Below are positions 61,702 to 64,000 of a stretch of 64,000 nucleotides of DNA, in pieces. How positions within the stretch are numbered: position 1 is the first letter of the stretch; every line of letters starts with the position of its first letter. The notes below the pieces were generated by a model. It was not told the DNA's origin, did no database searches, and saw only the letters and a program-made list of their open reading frames with translations. The translations under genes and the position numbers were made by a program. Origin of the DNA: Rhodospirillaceae bacterium (GTDB taxonomy: Bacteria > Pseudomonadota > Alphaproteobacteria > UBA6615); NCBI GenBank assembly GCA_018702955.1, contig JABJEK010000066.1, positions 1 to 64,000 of the forward strand. Reading direction: 5' to 3'.

Positions 61702-62691
61702 TTAGGCGTTGATCGTCAGCATGATGCGACCGAAATGCAAGTTCGCTTTGGCCCGTTCCAGTGCGGCCGGGGCCTCCGAGATATCGAACGTGCTATCGAT
61801 CGGCATCTTGAACTTGCCCGCGTCCAGCGCGTCCCACAGATCCGCGCGCGCGCGCCGGAAGACCTCGGCATGCTCCTCGAGGGACCGCGTGCGGCCGGTC
61901 GTGCCGATATAGGTGAGGCGGCGCTCGGCGTGCGTGTTGAAGTCGAACTCCGCGACCTCGCCACCCAGCCGCCCGACATTGATGATCCGCCCATGGACCT
62001 TCGTCGCCGCCATGTTCTGGTTCGCGGCATAGCCGGAGATCTGGTCAATGATCAGATCGACGCCCTTGCCGTCCGTCGCCTCAAGCACCTGATCGACCCA
62101 GCCCGGGTCGCTCGAATCCAGCGCCAGGTCCGCGCCGAACTCGGCGAGCCGCGCCCGGCGTTCGGGGTTGGTCGATGTACCGATCACGAGGCTGGCGCCG
62201 AGATGTTCGCCGAACTGCATGCCCATGATGCCCACGCCGGTGCTACCGCCCTGGATCAGGATCGACTGGCCGGATTTGAATTCACCGTTGGTGACGATGG
62301 CATCGTGCATGGTCAGGAAGGCCGAAGAAATCGTGCCACCCTGGATGAGATCCATATGGTCGGGCACGGGCAGGGTCCGGCGATAGTCGGAGACGGCATA
62401 CTCGGCCCAGCCTCCCGCACCGACGCCCATCACACGGTCGCCGACCGCGATCCCGCTCGTTTCCGAACCCACTTCGACGACCTCACCGCAGAACGCCGCA
62501 CCCATGACCTTTGCCGCGCCGCCAACATGCCCGTAATTTTTGCCCTGCGTGGTCAGCAGGTCCGACCGGTTCACGCTGCAGCTGGCGACCTTGATGATGA
62601 CTTGCGTCGGCTTCATCTCGGGCCGGTCGACCTCGGCCAGTTGGACGCCATTCTCTGCCAGGACGACGGCCTGCATCTTGTTGTCGGACAT
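61702..62691 (-). CDS. MDR-family zinc-binding dehydrogenase
   Basis: A 329-residue MDR enzyme from MSDNKMQAVVLAENG. NADP segment SILIQGGSTGVGIMGMQFG near residue 138; DRVMGVGAGGWAEYAV upstream. No complete zinc lobe. It is the promoter-proximal gene of the three-MDR set and is divergent from the LysR regulator, which therefore probably controls the set. CAGGAAAG ribosome binding site. Confidence 0.87.
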   Translation of the reverse strand: MSDNKMQAVVLAENGVQLAEVDRPEMKPTQVIIKVASCSVNRSDLLTTQGKNYGHVGGAAKVMGAAFCGEVVEVGSETSGIAVGDRVMGVGAGGWAEYAVSDYRRTLPVPDHMDLIQGGTISSAFLTMHDAIVTNGEFKSGQSILIQGGSTGVGIMGMQFGEHLGASLVIGTSTNPERRARLAEFGADLALDSSDPGWVDQVLEATDGKGVDLIIDQISGYAANQNMAATKVHGRIINVGRLGGEVAEFDFNTHAERRLTYIGTTGRTRSLEEHAEVFRRARADLWDALDAGKFKMPIDSTFDISEAPAALERAKANLHFGRIMLTINA

Positions 62692-62740
62692 GTTCTGCCT
62701 TTCCTGCGGGCTTTCTCGTTCGTGAGGAGAGGGCCCATCT

Positions 62741-62771
62741 AACGAAGTTCAATTGTTTTGAAACGAAGTGC
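62741..62771. promoter_or_regulatory. Candidate LysR operator in the divergent spacer
   Basis: Near-identical direct repeats AACGAAGTTC (62741-62750) and AACGAAGTGC (62762-62771) are exactly 21 nt apart, two helical turns. Between them TTCAA-N5-TTGAA forms an inverted repeat. They sit in the 177-nt spacer between the LysR gene and the MDR operon, the usual place for such a site. Confidence 0.5.
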
Positions 62772-62868
62772 GATTCTTCATCCTGGGCCCATCTTTGCAA
62801 GTCATACGGCCCAGTGACAAACGAGATATATTGAGATTTCACACAAGATTATTTAATCTGAAAAAGCG

Positions 62869-63801
62869 ATGTACGATCTGCCCCCGCTTAACGGATTGCG
62901 TGCTTTTGAGGCCGCTGCCCGGAACCTCAGCTTCGCGAAAGCCGCAGAGGAACTACACGTCACGCCCGCAGCAGTGAGCTATCAGGTCCGCGCACTCGAA
63001 ACCAAGCTCGGGGTGAAGCTGTTCCGCCGCCTGAACCGCGCGGTCGTCCTGACGGATGCCGGAGCTCAGATGTTTCCCGGGGTGCGTAGCAGTTTCGAGG
63101 GGCTCCACCGCACGGTCGCGCGTGTGGGGTCTGTGGCGCGGTCGGATCGGGTCGTGACCGCGACAATATCGCCGCACATGGCCGCCAAGTGGCTGGTGCC
63201 AAGGCTGACGAGTTTCATTGAGCGACACCCCGATATTGATCTGCGCATCGCAGCGAGCAACACGGTCGTCGACCTGGACACCGACAGGGCCGACGTCGCG
63301 ATCCGTTACAATCTGGGGAACAATGCCGGGTTGGTCGCCGAAAAATTGATGGACGAGGCGGTAACGCCGATGTGCGTCCCGGAGCTTCTCGACGGATCAC
63401 ACCCGATACGCATACCCGCCGACTTGCGTCATCACACGCTCATCCATGACGACACGTTATCGCGTCACTGGCCCGATGCTCCCGCCTGGTCGAAATGGCT
63501 GACACTGGCGCACCAGCCTCTGCGCGATGAGGACGCGGGACTACACTTCGATCATTCCGACCATTGCATGGACGCAGCACTTATGGGGTCCGGCGTCATG
63601 CTGGGCCGGCGCGCGATGGCCAGCCGCGACATCGAGTTGGGCCGGCTCGTCGCACCGTTTGAGTTGGATTTGCCGTTCGAGGGCGGGATCTACAGCGTGA
63701 CGACGCAGGAAAAGGCGTCGAACCCGGACGTCGCCGCATTCCGTGACTGGCTGCGCGAAGAGGCGGCTGCCATGCGGATGGGCCTGCCGCCGGGGGCGTA
63801 G
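62869..63801 (+). CDS. LysR-family transcriptional regulator (GcvA-like)
   Basis: A 310-residue LysR protein. The N-terminal winged HTH reads LRAFEAAARNLSFAKAAEEL then HVTPAAVSYQVRALE, the GcvA-branch form, followed by a periplasmic-binding-like effector domain. It is divergent from the three MDR genes and probably regulates them and itself. The effector is unknown. Its stop is 9 nt from the convergent amidohydrolase fragment at the right edge. Confidence 0.9.
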   Translation: MYDLPPLNGLRAFEAAARNLSFAKAAEELHVTPAAVSYQVRALETKLGVKLFRRLNRAVVLTDAGAQMFPGVRSSFEGLHRTVARVGSVARSDRVVTATISPHMAAKWLVPRLTSFIERHPDIDLRIAASNTVVDLDTDRADVAIRYNLGNNAGLVAEKLMDEAVTPMCVPELLDGSHPIRIPADLRHHTLIHDDTLSRHWPDAPAWSKWLTLAHQPLRDEDAGLHFDHSDHCMDAALMGSGVMLGRRAMASRDIELGRLVAPFELDLPFEGGIYSVTTQEKASNPDVAAFRDWLREEAAAMRMGLPPGA

Positions 63802-63810
63802 GCGCCAGTC

Positions 63811-64000
63811 TCAGGTCAGGCGGTAGAACGCCGCGGCGGTGTCGTGGAAGAACGCGCGTTGCTCGGCCGCCGTGCGGTCCGCCAATGCGGCACGGCACAG
63901 GGCCACCACCTCGTCATAGCTGAGCATCAGTTTCTCGACCGGGAAATTGCTTCCGAAAAAGCAGCGCCCAGCTCCGAACATGTCGATCAGCGCGTTGTAT
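63811..64000 (-). CDS. Amidohydrolase_2 family protein, C-terminal fragment
   Basis: A minus-strand reading frame that is open at the right edge and ends at a TGA (63811-63813). It reads YNALIDMFGAGRCFFGSNFP then VEKLMLSYDEVV and ends FFHDTAAAFYRLT. The FGSNFPVEK motif carries the C-terminal metal region of COG3618-type TIM-barrel lactonases (fuconolactonase, 2-pyrone-4,6-dicarboxylate lactonase group). The ORF track omits it because its start is outside the window. Confidence 0.72.
   Translation of the reverse strand, partial: YNALIDMFGAGRCFFGSNFPVEKLMLSYDEVVALCRAALADRTAAEQRAFFHDTAAAFYRLT

Noticed and set aside
61699-62742. 347-codon plus-strand ORF
   Set aside because: Shadow of the MDR gene on the other strand, with no conserved motif and no ribosome binding site.
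1-64000. tRNA, rRNA, CRISPR, transposase or prophage genes
   Set aside because: I looked for cloverleaf-like intergenic stretches, regular repeats with spacers, and transposase or integrase motifs, and found none. A tool scan could still find a divergent tRNA.

Overview
The window is a dense, GC-rich (roughly 60 percent by eye) bacterial chromosome segment with about 66 protein genes, short spacers and many 1-4 nt start/stop overlaps. Gene content points to an alphaproteobacterium, probably a free-living Rhodospirillales-like heterotroph. Evidence is a TRAP transporter, a TIGR02186/Alph_Pro_TM protein beside a TauE/SafE exporter, DUF1223, a SoeABC-type sulfite dehydrogenase, a SqrR/BigR-like repressor and a GcvA-like LysR regulator. 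The assignment rests on family recognition, not on a search. I saw no rRNA, tRNA, CRISPR array, phage gene or transposase.

Layout. 1-2667: end of a TRAP solute-binding protein plus both TRAP permeases, closed by a clear terminator. 2797-4242: ACMSD-like amidohydrolase and a rhodanese. 4246-8553: acyl-CoA module (thioesterase and enoyl-CoA hydratase on minus; SDR, acyl-CoA dehydrogenase and APH-type kinase on plus). The last three resemble a split ACAD11/levulinate (Lva) 4-hydroxyacyl-CoA pathway. 8560-11409 (minus): HSL-type esterase, MhpD-like hydratase, zinc alcohol dehydrogenase. 11591-17439 (plus): hydantoinase A/B, SDR, MFS transporter. 17446-21253 (minus): nitroreductase, acyl-CoA synthetase, alpha/beta hydrolase and a small membrane protein. 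A 0.5 kb AT-rich non-coding island follows. 21784-24690: flavin reductase, MmsA-type dehydrogenase and an orphan MlaF-like ATPase.

24697-34695 is the most coherent system. A minus-strand operon runs from a persulfide-sensor-like ArsR repressor through a rhodanese, sulfite exporter, TIGR02186 protein and universal stress protein to SoeABC and a YihV-like sugar kinase. Divergent from it is tusA overlapping mtnA (methylthioribose-1-phosphate isomerase). A palindrome lies between the predicted -35 and -10 elements of the repressor gene. I read this as a reactive-sulfur-regulated module that handles and oxidises sulfite.

34705-48822 is mixed: DUF1330, two cytochromes c, DUF1223, GDP-fucose synthase, a BadI-like hydrolase, and a tandem pair of Asp/Glu-racemase-fold proteins lacking both catalytic cysteines. 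It continues with a cupin, a small ORF bracketed by strong inverted repeats, NIPSNAP, an FAD monooxygenase, a tandem pair of small membrane proteins and an isopenicillin-N-synthase-like oxygenase.

48932-63801 holds further catabolic oxidoreductases: a TPP enzyme, FAH-family protein, CMD-like protein, RidA-like protein, and a GMC oxidoreductase interrupted by an in-frame TAG. It also holds a ketopantoate-reductase-like gene with a MetE-like gene, a class III cyclase with TPRs, a second IPNS-like oxygenase, three MDR oxidoreductases and a LysR regulator. The right edge cuts a minus-strand amidohydrolase. Overall the region is a catabolic island for small organic acids, CoA thioesters and sulfur compounds.
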